DNA of 64,000 nucleotides from the NCBI GenBank assembly GCA_022747635.1, contig JAKTNV010000002.1, positions 272,501 to 336,500 of the forward strand. The letters run 5' to 3'. Positions 22,401 to 34,400 of the stretch are shown piece by piece. The notes beneath the pieces are model-generated. The model had not been told where the DNA came from and made no database searches. It saw nothing but the letters and a program-made list of their open reading frames with translations. This stretch comes from Hetaerina americana (taxonomy: Eukaryota > Arthropoda > Insecta > Odonata > Calopterygidae). The stretch's first letter is position 1, and each line of letters begins with the position of its first letter. Both the position numbers and the translations under genes were made by a program.

Positions 22401-25400
22401 GGTAAGATTTGGTGAGCCTAGCCAAATTAAAAGTAAAATGGGAAGTATTCTCCAGTGGCCGTAATTAAATTTGACACAAAATCTGAGAATGCTGCAGTCA
22501 TATGAAGGGAAATTAATGCATGTGCAGAAACAAAAGAAGGCAACCACGCACTCTGCTCAGTGGTTATGAAGGGAAAGCCAATTCCAAGCCGGAGATAATC
22601 GTGCTGTACTGACTCAAAACATATAAGGGGCACTTTTCCGAGGTTTTTGGTTATCTGGTAAATTGCACAGCATTTATGTCAAAAGTGCACCACAAATAAT
22701 CTTGTCATATGGAAGTTTACATGAAAATTAATTCACAGCTGGGGACTGCCATATGATAAAACACACAATACCTGTTTCTGCTCTTTCATTTTTTTTTTTT
22801 TAAGGACTCAGTACAGGTAATAATATTAACAGCTCCTAAGTGAGATAAGTGGTTAGTAAGGAAATTAATTCCCATGCCGGGGAACAAATCAGGATAAGAG
22901 ATGTCATGACGTGATTTAAGCAGATGCTAATCTAAATATTAGAGACCAACTTCTACATCAAAAGAATTCGCATGCAAGCACATGTAATTACACTTTTCAG
23001 GAGTCAACAAAGTGATTTACAGAAAGCGACATCAATTCACCAGGAATGAATACACTAAAAATGAATATTCGCACACAATCAAACTAGTTGACCAAATTAT
23101 AAATCAGAGTATCAAACTGAAACAGGACAGTTCCACTGCCTTAGCTCCTCTTGTGGAAAATTAAGTATGGATTGGGAGAAAAAAGAAAAAAATGAGTTTC
23201 CACTTCTTACGAAAAGTGAAGAGTCAGGCGTGATGTTGTGGAATCGAGACATAATGAAAACTTCGTTGCAATTTTCCACAGTTAACACTTTATTGCCGAC
23301 CATGGTTTCGATACACTGTATCATCATCAGGTGTATGATGATAGTGTATCGAAACCATGGTCGGCAATAAAGTGTTAACTGTGGAAAATTGCAACGAAGT
23401 TTTCATTATTTCCACTTCTTTTAAAGATTTTCTAGATCTGGAATGATTCTGAACATTTTATTCCCCAATACTGACAATGATACCAGACTAAGGAGGATTA
23501 ATTTGATACAGTGGAACCTTCCCTAATGAGCACCTCACATAGCAAGCAATTCGTATAATAAGCCAAAATATTTTGATAAAAAATGACTCCCTCAGAGAGC
23601 GAACTTTGGTTTAACAAGTAATGAGGGGAATTCCCGGAATGATTGCGCACCTCCCACTTCAGTTTGTGTTTTGCACTTGTTCCGCTAGTGCGTCAGTGTC
23701 ACCAGTGATCACACATCTTTCCAAACTAGTCTTCAGAAATTGTTATTAATTTTTTTGTGCAAAGTTTAATAATATTTTGCACATGGTTTTTAAAATGTTC
23801 CTTAAAAATCCACAAGAAGAGAGCTCATAAGAGAACAAAAGAAACAGTAAAAATGAAAAGTTAAATCATTGTGAAGCAAGAACGAGGTATGAGCGTGGCT
23901 GACCTGGCACACACACAAAATCAGTCTCTCAGTTGCACTATCCTCAAGAGCAAGGACAAGCCTAAGAAGAGAGACTCTTCACACGGAGTGACAAGAATAT
24001 CTATGCGATGGCTACGTACTCTCCACAATGTAGAAAGGTTGCTTCTCATATGGATCAACGAAAAGCAATGGCAATGTGACACTAGTAACGAGAATATTCT
24101 TGACGAGAAGGTGAAAGCAATTTTTGCCGATCTTGTTAAAAAAACGCCAGGATCAGCAACATCTGAAGGAGTGCAATAATTAAAGAGCATAAAAATCGTT
24201 CGCCTTGACCAGGATTTTTACACTCTGAAATTATTGCATTTGTAATGCATTTTAACAGATGACTCCATCAAATGTTACTGTCGTGGCATCTTCCACAGTT
24301 TCTTGGAATGTTTCTGAAAAAATATTTAATGAGAGCTGTGGAAGGTTTGAGGCAGTTAAGGAATTCATTTTTGTAGATTCTGAATATTGCATGCCAGAAT
24401 AGGTTTCTCATTGTGATGAGATGGGTCTCTTCAGGGAGAAGTTGCTGAAGCAAACCAATATTTGCACACTTCACAGCAGAGAAGGATGCATTGCCCGGCC
24501 ATAAGCTCTCGAAAGGCCGTCTCGTGCAGCTAATTTGTACCAATACAGGCACCAATTTGAAAATCAATCCCCTGCTTTATTACCATTAAGAAATTTCACC
24601 AGCCTTGAGAACAATTAAGGCCAGAAGAGCGGGCTAAATGAGGTGTGGAAGTCACAGGAAACTGTTGCATCGTACCATATAAGGCATCACCCTTACACGG
24701 AAGTGGTGATGCAGGCCAGAAATTTATTTAATGATAGTTCTGAGTCGCATTTTACAAAATTTTGAAGAGCTGGTAAAAATAAATAACTCTAGGGCAACTT
24801 TCTAGCAAAAAGAAAAAGAATTAAGTAAGTATCATACATAAAAAAACACATCCTAAAAATGGAACGGACCACGGAAACCCGAAAATGGTGCAAAATTCCC
24901 TTTATCAACAACTCATTGTACCATTTGGCCAATGCACTCCCAAAGGGCAAATTTAGAGTCTCTTTTTACACACCCTTCAACACATCCAAACTCCTCTGTA
25001 AACATTACAAGGATACCAACGACAATACAAGGAAGAGTGGTGTGTATGCCATACAGTGCGAGTGTGATGCCGCCATATATATGAGGGCCAAACGGGTAGG
25101 AATTTCTCCCCCGAATCAAAGAACACGAGAAGTGCACGATCTTAGGCAACACCACATCAATGATCGCCAAACACTTACTCGAGACTAACCACATCTGTGA
25201 TTAAAAGTGCTTCATGTGTCAAATAAATGCAGAATATTAGACGCGTAGGAACAATTGGAAATCGTCCAACGAGTAAAGAAGAAAACCCCTCTTCTCAATG
25301 GCATGCAACTCACTTCTTCCTCCTTTCCATCAACTTTCACTGGCAAACTTTGTCCAAGCAGGACACACAACCACCTCCTTCCTTGAGCGCTTTCTCCCCC

Positions 25401-28400
25401 CCCCCCCAGTGTGTGAGTTAAGGGGGGGTATTCCACCACCACCCTTCCAGAAGGGCCTAATCCTTGGCCTCAAAACCCAGCCCGCCTACTGTTTTCGTCC
25501 CGGCCACCAATGGTTTATTGGAGACTGCCGCCATCCACCCAATAGGATCACTTCGAACCCTAAAGACTATATATAGTATACTGGGTGTGTTTTTTAACAA
25601 GGTCAATACGCTGTTTCCGCTATTTCTTGTAAATATCTCCCTTGTCTTCCCCCTTCCCCCCCCCTCGTTTCCTACCATGTCCTCTCCACCCCCTTCTGGA
25701 ATGTATATAAGCCTGCACACAACTTCAGTTTGTTACCTGATGGTGATGCAATACATCGAAACCTGGTCGTGAAATAATAAAAATGTTATCAAGTGGAAAA
25801 GTGCTTCCGACGGTTATTCATTATGTTTGATTTCCACCACTTCACGCCCGAAGCTACTCAATTTGGAAGTATCCACTGTATTTGAGTAGGTTTTTTTAGC
25901 AGCTAAAAATAAAATAACATTATTTTAAAATTGGTGGTTGTGATGGATCTAAACAAGGATCATGTTAAAACATACTGTCACAAAGAACACAATGTTTTTT
26001 GCCTGACTTATATTGTAATTTGAAAATTTAAAAAATATTGAGACAACTTGTAAAAGCAAAGCAAGGCCATCTGAAATGAATTTTCATCCAAAAAACAGAG
26101 CATCATTAATTTATTGCACAACAATCAGCACAAGTGGATGTTGGAATTTTCACTCTCCAACTTTCCAACCTTATTTAATGTCTACTCCTAGAAAGCAGGA
26201 TTTATTTGAAATAGAGTAACTATAATTAACTGTTTCAATGAATGATTTCAGCTTCGTCAATATAAAAGAAGACCATCCCCTAATGCCACAAAATCGATTC
26301 CAATAAAGTACGCTAAGTCATGCCCAGGACAAAATAAAGTATCTTCCAGTCTTGTTTTTAATTACAACCTACCTCGAGTAGATCATTCGTTGAATCGATG
26401 TGATGGGTTAGATTATATTTCTTAAGGAGGGTAAGAAGTCTCTCCAAAAGGAGACAATGCTGATGCTCAACAAGCAGATGCAATACCCTATGCGAAATAA
26501 GCAAAATTACAAATTAAACACTTTAAAATATTCAACAATAATGTGCATTAACACTTTAAAAAAATGCGAAAGAAAAAGGAGAATTTATGTAGTGAAACAT
26601 AAATTTGATTAAACAAATGAAATTTTAGGCAATGGCTCTATAATGCAGTTCAGCAAGGGGTGAGTTTCTGTGCTAAAACACTACAATGATAGCAAACATT
26701 GTGAACCACTGAATTCGTTCTGGACAATTTGCTCACATATGTTTAGTACCAAACCAAACTAAGATTAGCCACATTAGAATTGCTTGACAGTGAGAACAAA
26801 GGTTTGAAATTTGTAGTGCATAACTGGAGAATAAGTTGATTATTGATTGAACATGACTCTCTCCCCGATTCAGGAACCATCCACCCACATCCCTTCCCAG
26901 AGTCTGTTCTTAACCTCAACCCACTGCCAACCCTTAATGAGATCAACTGCACTTCAATAAAGAATACGCCCAACTAACCTATTGTGACATCAATGAAGAA
27001 AGTAGCTTTTTTAAGAGCTTACAATTGTATTCAATTACAATTCTAACCAATAATTTTTGTTTTTTACCATATTTTTTGATTGAACTGTTAACCAATAACT
27101 ATGCTCGTTTTTATTGTGCATAAGGTGTGTGTTTTTATGATGAACTGTGCCGTTGTAATCGTGATACAATTTGCCAGTAAAAATTTGCTGAAAAACCACG
27201 AATGGAGGAGAATATATTAATCAATTGAGGAAACATTAGCATTTCTCTTAACACATAAAAATGAAGATAATATATTGGAGAATGCTGAAAGCAAATATTT
27301 GAGCAACAGCAGATTTGACAGTGGGCTCCCAATAGAAGAATCTCGATAGAATCAGAAGGGTCCACTTGGCACCCTGCAATGGACATGAGAGTTGAAGAAA
27401 GAGGTCACCCCAAAGTGATGCCATTGCAACATCTAATTCAAAAGCAGTAGTACACTGATTTGAGGACTTAGGTCACTGGGTAGGAGTCCACAGTTCACCA
27501 ATCTATCTGTATCTATGAAGCGGCATTCATTTCTAAATTTTTTACACAGTTCTCCCAACAGCAGATGCTTTCTTACTATATAGAGTGAAACGCATTACAT
27601 TACAAATTTTCTAGGTCAATTTGTGGAGTATTTTCAGTGACAGATATATTGGCATCAAGATTACTCAATAAAACAAAACTAAGTTATTTAAACAGTTTGT
27701 TTACAGTGAATATGGATATTTAAAGTTCGATTCTTTCAGTCACCTGAATTTTAAAATAATGAGGTTTACCTGTACATGGAAAAAAATTAACCAGATATAA
27801 ACTAGGACTAAAGACTCTTGGAGACACAATGCACATTGGAAAAACTATGAAATGGTGAAATATGACGGAACATGATATAAGGAACTCTCACGCAGTAAGG
27901 CCAAGTATAAAGTCATGCAAGGAAAAAGGCTAATCAGATCAATGGAGAATTATGATTTAAGTGGGTAGAATGGAGTAGAATCCCAAAGTGGCTTTGAAAT
28001 TGACCTATTGATGGATCAACCAATTTTAATTGTGAAACATTAATCAACAACTCTAATTTAACTTCTTACAGAACTTGTTATTTTTTAGCACTATCAAGTT
28101 ACTTCCCAAGAATTACCTAATCAATCTGTACATTCAAAACCTTTCCTAGTCATGGATTCCAGGTTTTATTTTTCCCAATAGACAGAAACCATTTCTCTAC
28201 CTCTGCAATAACTGTTTATTAATGTCAAATCAAGTTAGCATTTATGAGTGAAAGTAGACAGCATTTTGTATTACAGAAATGAAAATTGATCAATTTAAAA
28301 AATATCTGTAGAAGAAGAAAATTCTTACTAAAAATACTATGAAGGTTTCTTATGCATACAAATAACTGGTAATACAATGGCAATTTAAAGCACAGAAGTT

Positions 28401-31400
28401 ATATTTTAGGTGGCACATTCAATATTTTACCCATAAAAAACCAGTTTCTGAATAAAGTTCAAAGATTGAAAGTCTACCACACATTATAGTGTTACAAGTT
28501 ATTACAGGAGTATATCCAAATACCAGACTCACGTGTTTCCATCTCGGTTAGATTTATCCAAAATCTTCATCAAAATCTCTTTATCTAGATCAAAATTAAG
28601 ATCAATGATTTGCTTCATAATCATTGAAAATGGATACTTCACGGAAGTAGTGGTACATAATTTAGCCAAGTAGTTTTTCTCCGCCAATGTGCAACTTTTC
28701 CTTTGTGATTCTAATGCCTTCTGGGTCTGATCAGGTATAGCTGAAACAGGATGAATATATAATGAAATACTTACGATTTACACATTTTAAATGCAGACTA
28801 TTAAAAAATTTTCAAATAAATAATAGGAATTAAAAATAAATTCATAATCTGTTGCAAATACACAGTTTGAATTTTTAATTTTCATTTAATAATAAATAGA
28901 AATGATGAACAGCACAGTGCAAATTTAAAAGCTAACTCTTTGTACATATATTTCGCCAACATGAAGAAACAACTAAGCATGGAAACAGCAACATCAAAAT
29001 GATTAAGTATTACAAGAAAATGATTCTCTTCATTTTGAATTCATTTTCTATATCTTTCAAAACAGTAAAATACATACCTATTATATTTTTTTAAAAATTA
29101 ATTACTTTACCAATAATCTAAATGCTGTCATATAACATTTAAATCATAGATATAATATGTCAAAATATCTATTGCTGTCATACTTACACGTTCTTGCAGG
29201 AAGACCCACACAGTCTGTGGCCAAATCACAATCAAAGTCAACAGGGTGCACTGAAAAGAAGATACAAATACATATATAAAGAAATAAGAATGCTCATTTT
29301 CCATTTTTCTCTGTGATACCATTCTTCACAGAAATATTTTTACAAGCAATACTTAAAGAAACCTTTTCACAAATTCTATAACACATTCTTTGGTTCCCAT
29401 AGAACTGGAATTTTTACACTTCTGCACAAATAAGATAACCACAAAAATGTGTACTCAATGGTACAGCTATTTTAGAACAGAAGAGTGCAAAATTAATAAC
29501 TTTATTTTTGGTGAGTTCATTCTGTCTAAAAAGCTTGGTAGTAGTTTTTGTGGGAGGTGACGGAAAGCTAAGGTCATTTATGCCATCAGGGGTGGATGAG
29601 GATGGAAGGGTAAGGAGAAACCCCTCACATCCTATCCGACGGACGGCGTACTCACTCAAATTGCTCTCCACAAAGCACCTCAAGCAGGGATTGGGATACC
29701 GCTGAAAAATATTTATTGTCTCCAGGATTTGAACCCGGGCCCTCTTGGTGGGAAGCCTATACATTAGCCACCGCACTTTTCCCCATCCCCTAAAAAGCTT
29801 GGGCACAAAAATATCTGGCAGGTGGTGCACAGAAGAACTACCACCAATATTTTTTTATAAATTCTTGATAGAGTCACGTACGAAGAGAAACTAACATTAA
29901 ATATAAAATACCAAATGGGTACTGTGAAGTCAATAGGTCCTTTAAGCCATTTTATGAGCATTTTAGACAACTAAAGGGGAACATGGTGTGCTGATAAGTA
30001 CAGAATCAAATTTAACTTTATTTACGAATGTCCGCACATGGGCCTGCAATAATTTCCATGTAGTTTCTGTTAGTTAATGTTTTATTTATAATGATTCTCA
30101 TCCCATATCCATCACACTGAATTTCTAATTTACTCAGCAATCCTTGTAATTCCTTCGCTGGCTGACAAACTAGTGCTTGGTCATCAGCAAGCCTAACAAA
30201 GTTTACGAATTCCTCGCTCACTTTCATTCCTCCCTCCAGGTCTTCCCTTAATGCCTCTTCAATTCTTTCCTCCACATATGTGTTGAACATCACTGGTGAT
30301 AATGGCCAACCCTGCCTCACACCTCTTCCAAACACTGCCCATCCGGACTCCGCGTTCCCCACTCGTACCTGCGCAGTCTGAGACATGTACAGGTTGCGGA
30401 TCAAATGCCTTTTCAAAATGGACAAAACAGGCAAATAAGCCCCGTTGTATGAGAGCTGTCCATAAGGTTCCCACACTTTTTTAATTAATAATATAATTGG
30501 TGAGTGAAGTATTTCTTTGGAATGAAAAGTACAAGAAATTTTTTGACAGACCTCGTATTCTACGTTCCTCTCTATTAGTGATCTCATTACTGCAGTAGCA
30601 TCACACATGCCTCTCTCCTTCCTGAAACCAGACTGATCATCCCCTAAGTAATCATTTTCCCTTCCAGCCAAAGTCCTCCCTCAAAAATGCAACAAATTAG
30701 TCCACAAAGACTTCCCATCAACTTTTCCTAAACCTTTAAGTTGTGCCACAGAAATGTTGCCTACCTCCATGACATTTTTTCATTTCAATTCCTTGGATGT
30801 TCTTCATCTACATCTACATCTACTCAATACCCCGCAAGCCGCCGCAAGGGCGTGTGGCGGGGGGTGCTAGGACACCACCCATAATTTAGAAAAGAAAAAT
30901 AATTTAAAAAAAAAATCGTATGCAATAACGACAAAATCATATATAAAAAAAAACATGGCATACATTCATGCATGAACACTTACACCCCACACACATGCAA
31001 ACACTCAAACTACCAACTAACATACACATGCACCTGAAAGTATACCTAACATCTCTATAGTGTTTAATTTTGTTCCGACTTGTAAATTCAACAAAATTAA
31101 ACACTATAGAGATGTTAGGTATACTTTCAGGTGCATGTGTATGTTAGTTGGTAGTTTGAGTGTTTGCATGTGTGTGGGGTGTAAGTGTTCATGCATGAAT
31201 GTATGCCATGTTTTTTTTTTATATATGATTTTGTCGTTATTGCATGTCGTTATTTCTTCCTATCCAACTATCCAGTATGCCTAAACCTAAGCTATCTTCA
31301 TCCAAAACATTTTCTCTTCCTACATCCAACCTTGATGGCCTATGTTCTGTACCATACAGTCATTTCATAGATTCCTTCCAACTCTCTTGGATCTTCACCC

Positions 31401-34400
31401 CACTAATCCCTAATTGATAACAGAGATTTTCCCTTCTAACTTCTCAAGAGTGTTTTAACCTTCTTGAATAGCACACCAATTTCACCCTCCCTCTGTAACC
31501 TTTCCATGCCCAAGCACTGCATCTTCCAACACACTTCTTTTGCTTTTTTGCTATCCATCTCAATTTATTGTTTAACTCTTTGTACTTCCTTCTGCTTAAC
31601 TCCGCACTTCAATTCTTCCATTTCCTTCTCTCATCTATCTTTTGTAATCATCTCATCCATAATTCATGGTTACCTTGGTTTTTTCCTATTAACAGTTCCT
31701 GTAGTTTTTTTGCAGCTTTTGATATCCCTGGTTTGTTACAATACCCATTTTTCCTTCAAAGAACTTAACTCCATTTTTCTCTTCCACCAGCTGATACTCC
31801 TTCCTCGTAAAACCATTTAATTCTTATACATTCCATTTCCCAAACCACCAGCCCTGCCTTCTAATTTTGAATCGGATGCTACATTTCATCACTACTAAAT
31901 TGCGATCAGAGGCCGCAACTGCTCACAGGAAACTGGGAATTGAACATGCTACTCCTAAACCTGTGCCTAACAATAATAAAATTTAATTGATACCTTTCTG
32001 AGTCACCTGGCATTTTCCATGTATACCTACCTTTGATGGAGTCTAAACCAAGTGTTTTCAATGACTAACCTCCCTCTCTCTAACAGAACTCCATTGCTTT
32101 CTCTCTGAGGTCATTCCTTGTACCTAACCCCAAGTCCCCTACGTCATCATCATCTCTTCCTTAGCCTACCATCATACTCCAATCCCTAATACTATCGAAT
32201 ATTTCTCTATTATACCCTCTAAAAATTTGTAAACCCTTTTGACTTCTTCCTCCGTATGATTTATGCTTGGTGGCAGATATACCTGAACAAAAACAAGTTC
32301 ATTCCTTTTGATTTTACTCTTTTTACATCTGTTGCTTGCTCCATGTTAACTATGTATACTTCTTCCTACCTTTTTATTCAATATTAAGGCAGCCCCTCAT
32401 TCACTCTCATTCCCTCCATTGTATATTACTTCAAAACTATCACTCCAGTAGTCCCCGCTATCCTTTCATTTTACCTCGCATAGTCCTAAAATATCTATAT
32501 TTCCCCTTTCCATCTCTTGCTTTATATTCTCAAATTTTCCTGTTCTTAACATTATCCTAACATTCCAAGTTCCTATTCTAAATAATATGGCCCTTTTAAG
32601 CATCTTATTTGCTGTCGATTTTGCTTTGCAAGGCTTTTGTGAAAACCAGAAGCATTTCCTCCCCCGCTGCCGGGCATGACACATTGCCGATTGGGCTGAG
32701 CCCCGTAGTTGCCAGGACTCATATCTCTGTAGTGCCAATCATCATTCCCCTTGGGAATGATAATTGAGGTGGTTTCCCATTGCCTTCCACAATAGTGTTT
32801 TTAACGTGACACCATCACTTACTGGCCGCCCCACTGGGGTCAGACGCCATTGCAGCCGCCTCACTGAGGAAGAGACGCTGCGTGGACTACCTTTCGTCTG
32901 GCTCCTAACCTTCGACCTATTTGGTATTGGTGACCCTACCAAGAGCCATTATTATCACTGCCACCAGCACAGCTGTAGGGGTCATCGGAACGCACAAGCC
33001 CTTCCAGGTTGTAGTCCATGGGAAGGGCCTTGGGAAATATATGATAAAAATCAGCTTATCATCTCCATAGGGAGATGTGATTTTATATAAATTCCAGTTT
33101 CATGAGCGTAATTCTGAGGTGCAGATGGAATAGATCTACATGAACAGTGACCCTGACCATTTCAAAAAATGTAAATTTGAAGATCATGCAAGATCCAGAT
33201 CTGTAACTTCTAGGTTTCACTGCAATAATTTCACATGCACTTTTAGTCAACTGATTCCTATGCCATAATGCTCATGAATGTTTAGAAAAAATAAAAATAA
33301 ACTCGTGAATATAAAAAATGCTGTTATTTTCATCCTGAGTAGTTTAAATTATTGCCATCACAATCTTTGCATTGAGTCATGCCCAGTAAGAGTACGCTGC
33401 ATATTATTTTTACCAAGGGTTAGGTCAATTGTTTTACGTCTACAATGAAATTTTATGTCATAACATGGTGGAACTGGTCATAAACATAGCTTTGAAATTG
33501 AAAACACTCAATTAATGAGTAAAGAGGTCAAGTACAACGCTGATTAAGACAAAATCAGTCTTAAGCAAAAATAGTGAGCAGCAGAATGAAAATCCACATA
33601 CTTACTTGCATTGGGCTGAAAAATCCTATTGTCCAGAACTACATCATTCACATTGTACCCAGAAGATCCTGAAAAGAATCAATCCATCAAAATTTCAGAA
33701 AAAAATGCTTTCACAACCTAAAATATTATTTCAGAATTTAAGAACATTATCTGAAAACACAACACAATTAGTCACGCAAGTATTACAATATCAGGTAGAG
33801 GCCCTTGACTTTGATATTCTGTAAACCTGCACCAATGTTAAAAGGAACCCCTGATTGACATCGTCAAATAAAGGAAATATGACTGATAGACACACACAAG
33901 GTTTGCACATTAACATGTCTCTATCCAAAACCAAATGGTGCCTTGGCAAGCAGAGCTGTCCATATTAAATGAATTTGTGATTCTCCACAGACTTTACTTC
34001 ATGGTGAAACGCCAACTTGCGGCATCATCAGGTGAATGGCATTGTATCATAAAATAAAGTCTGTGGAAAATCACAAACTCATTTAATATGGACATCAAAC
34101 AATCCAACAAAGTGAAGCCTGATAGTGCCAAGCATAAATAAAGATCCATTTAGCAGAAACAAGGACTAAAGGATGAGTGGAAAATTTTACATTTACTGAA
34201 TATGAACCTGCAAATTGATACTTCCCCTTTACATTGAACTTAAATTATAGATGAAAACTTAGTTTCCACTTGAAAAAAACTTTGTACTGGTTCACACAGA
34301 ATTTCATGTACAAGGCCTGCGCAAAAAAGATAAAGCTGGTTTTTCTACATGCAAACTGCTGGATGGACCACAATCAGTGAAGTGTCGCCTTCCAGCTGTG

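Larger units (their letters stand above)
23509..25878 (+). mobile_element. pogo/Tigger-type DNA transposon, decayed and interrupted
   Basis: CAGTGGAACCTTCC at 23509 and a related inverted end (CAGTGGATACTTCC on the minus strand) at 25878 form terminal repeats with TA on both sides. The frame 23871-24179 reads KQERGMSVADLAHTQNQS … WINEKQWQCDTSNENI … ADLVKKTPGSATSE, the N-terminus of a Tigger transposase. After a SINE-like insert the frame resumes at about 24330 (AVKEFIFVDSEYC … CDEMGLFREKLLKQTNI). A PLE then lies at 24.85-25.8 kb. Many stops; inactive. Confidence 0.75.
30018..33060 (-). mobile_element. RTE-like LINE, broken
   Basis: The endonuclease start is at 32560-32466 (IGTWNVRIMLRTGKFENIKQ then NIDILGLCEVK), and the RT at 30671-30018 (DDQSGFRKERGMCDATAVM, FGRGVRQGWPLSPVMFNTYV, LADDQALV). 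The ADD motif is written LADDQ. The 5' region 32640-33060 recurs at 6.2 and 62.1-62.4 kb. Much of the middle is decayed, and a truncated CR1 end with the large hairpin is inserted at 30808-31245. The clade is by motif only; R1-like is the alternative. Confidence 0.7.

Noticed and set aside
33606..33824. Plus-strand open frame of 72 codons
   Set aside because: Overlaps the minus-strand Relish exon 12, has no domain, and is best explained as its shadow plus intron sequence.
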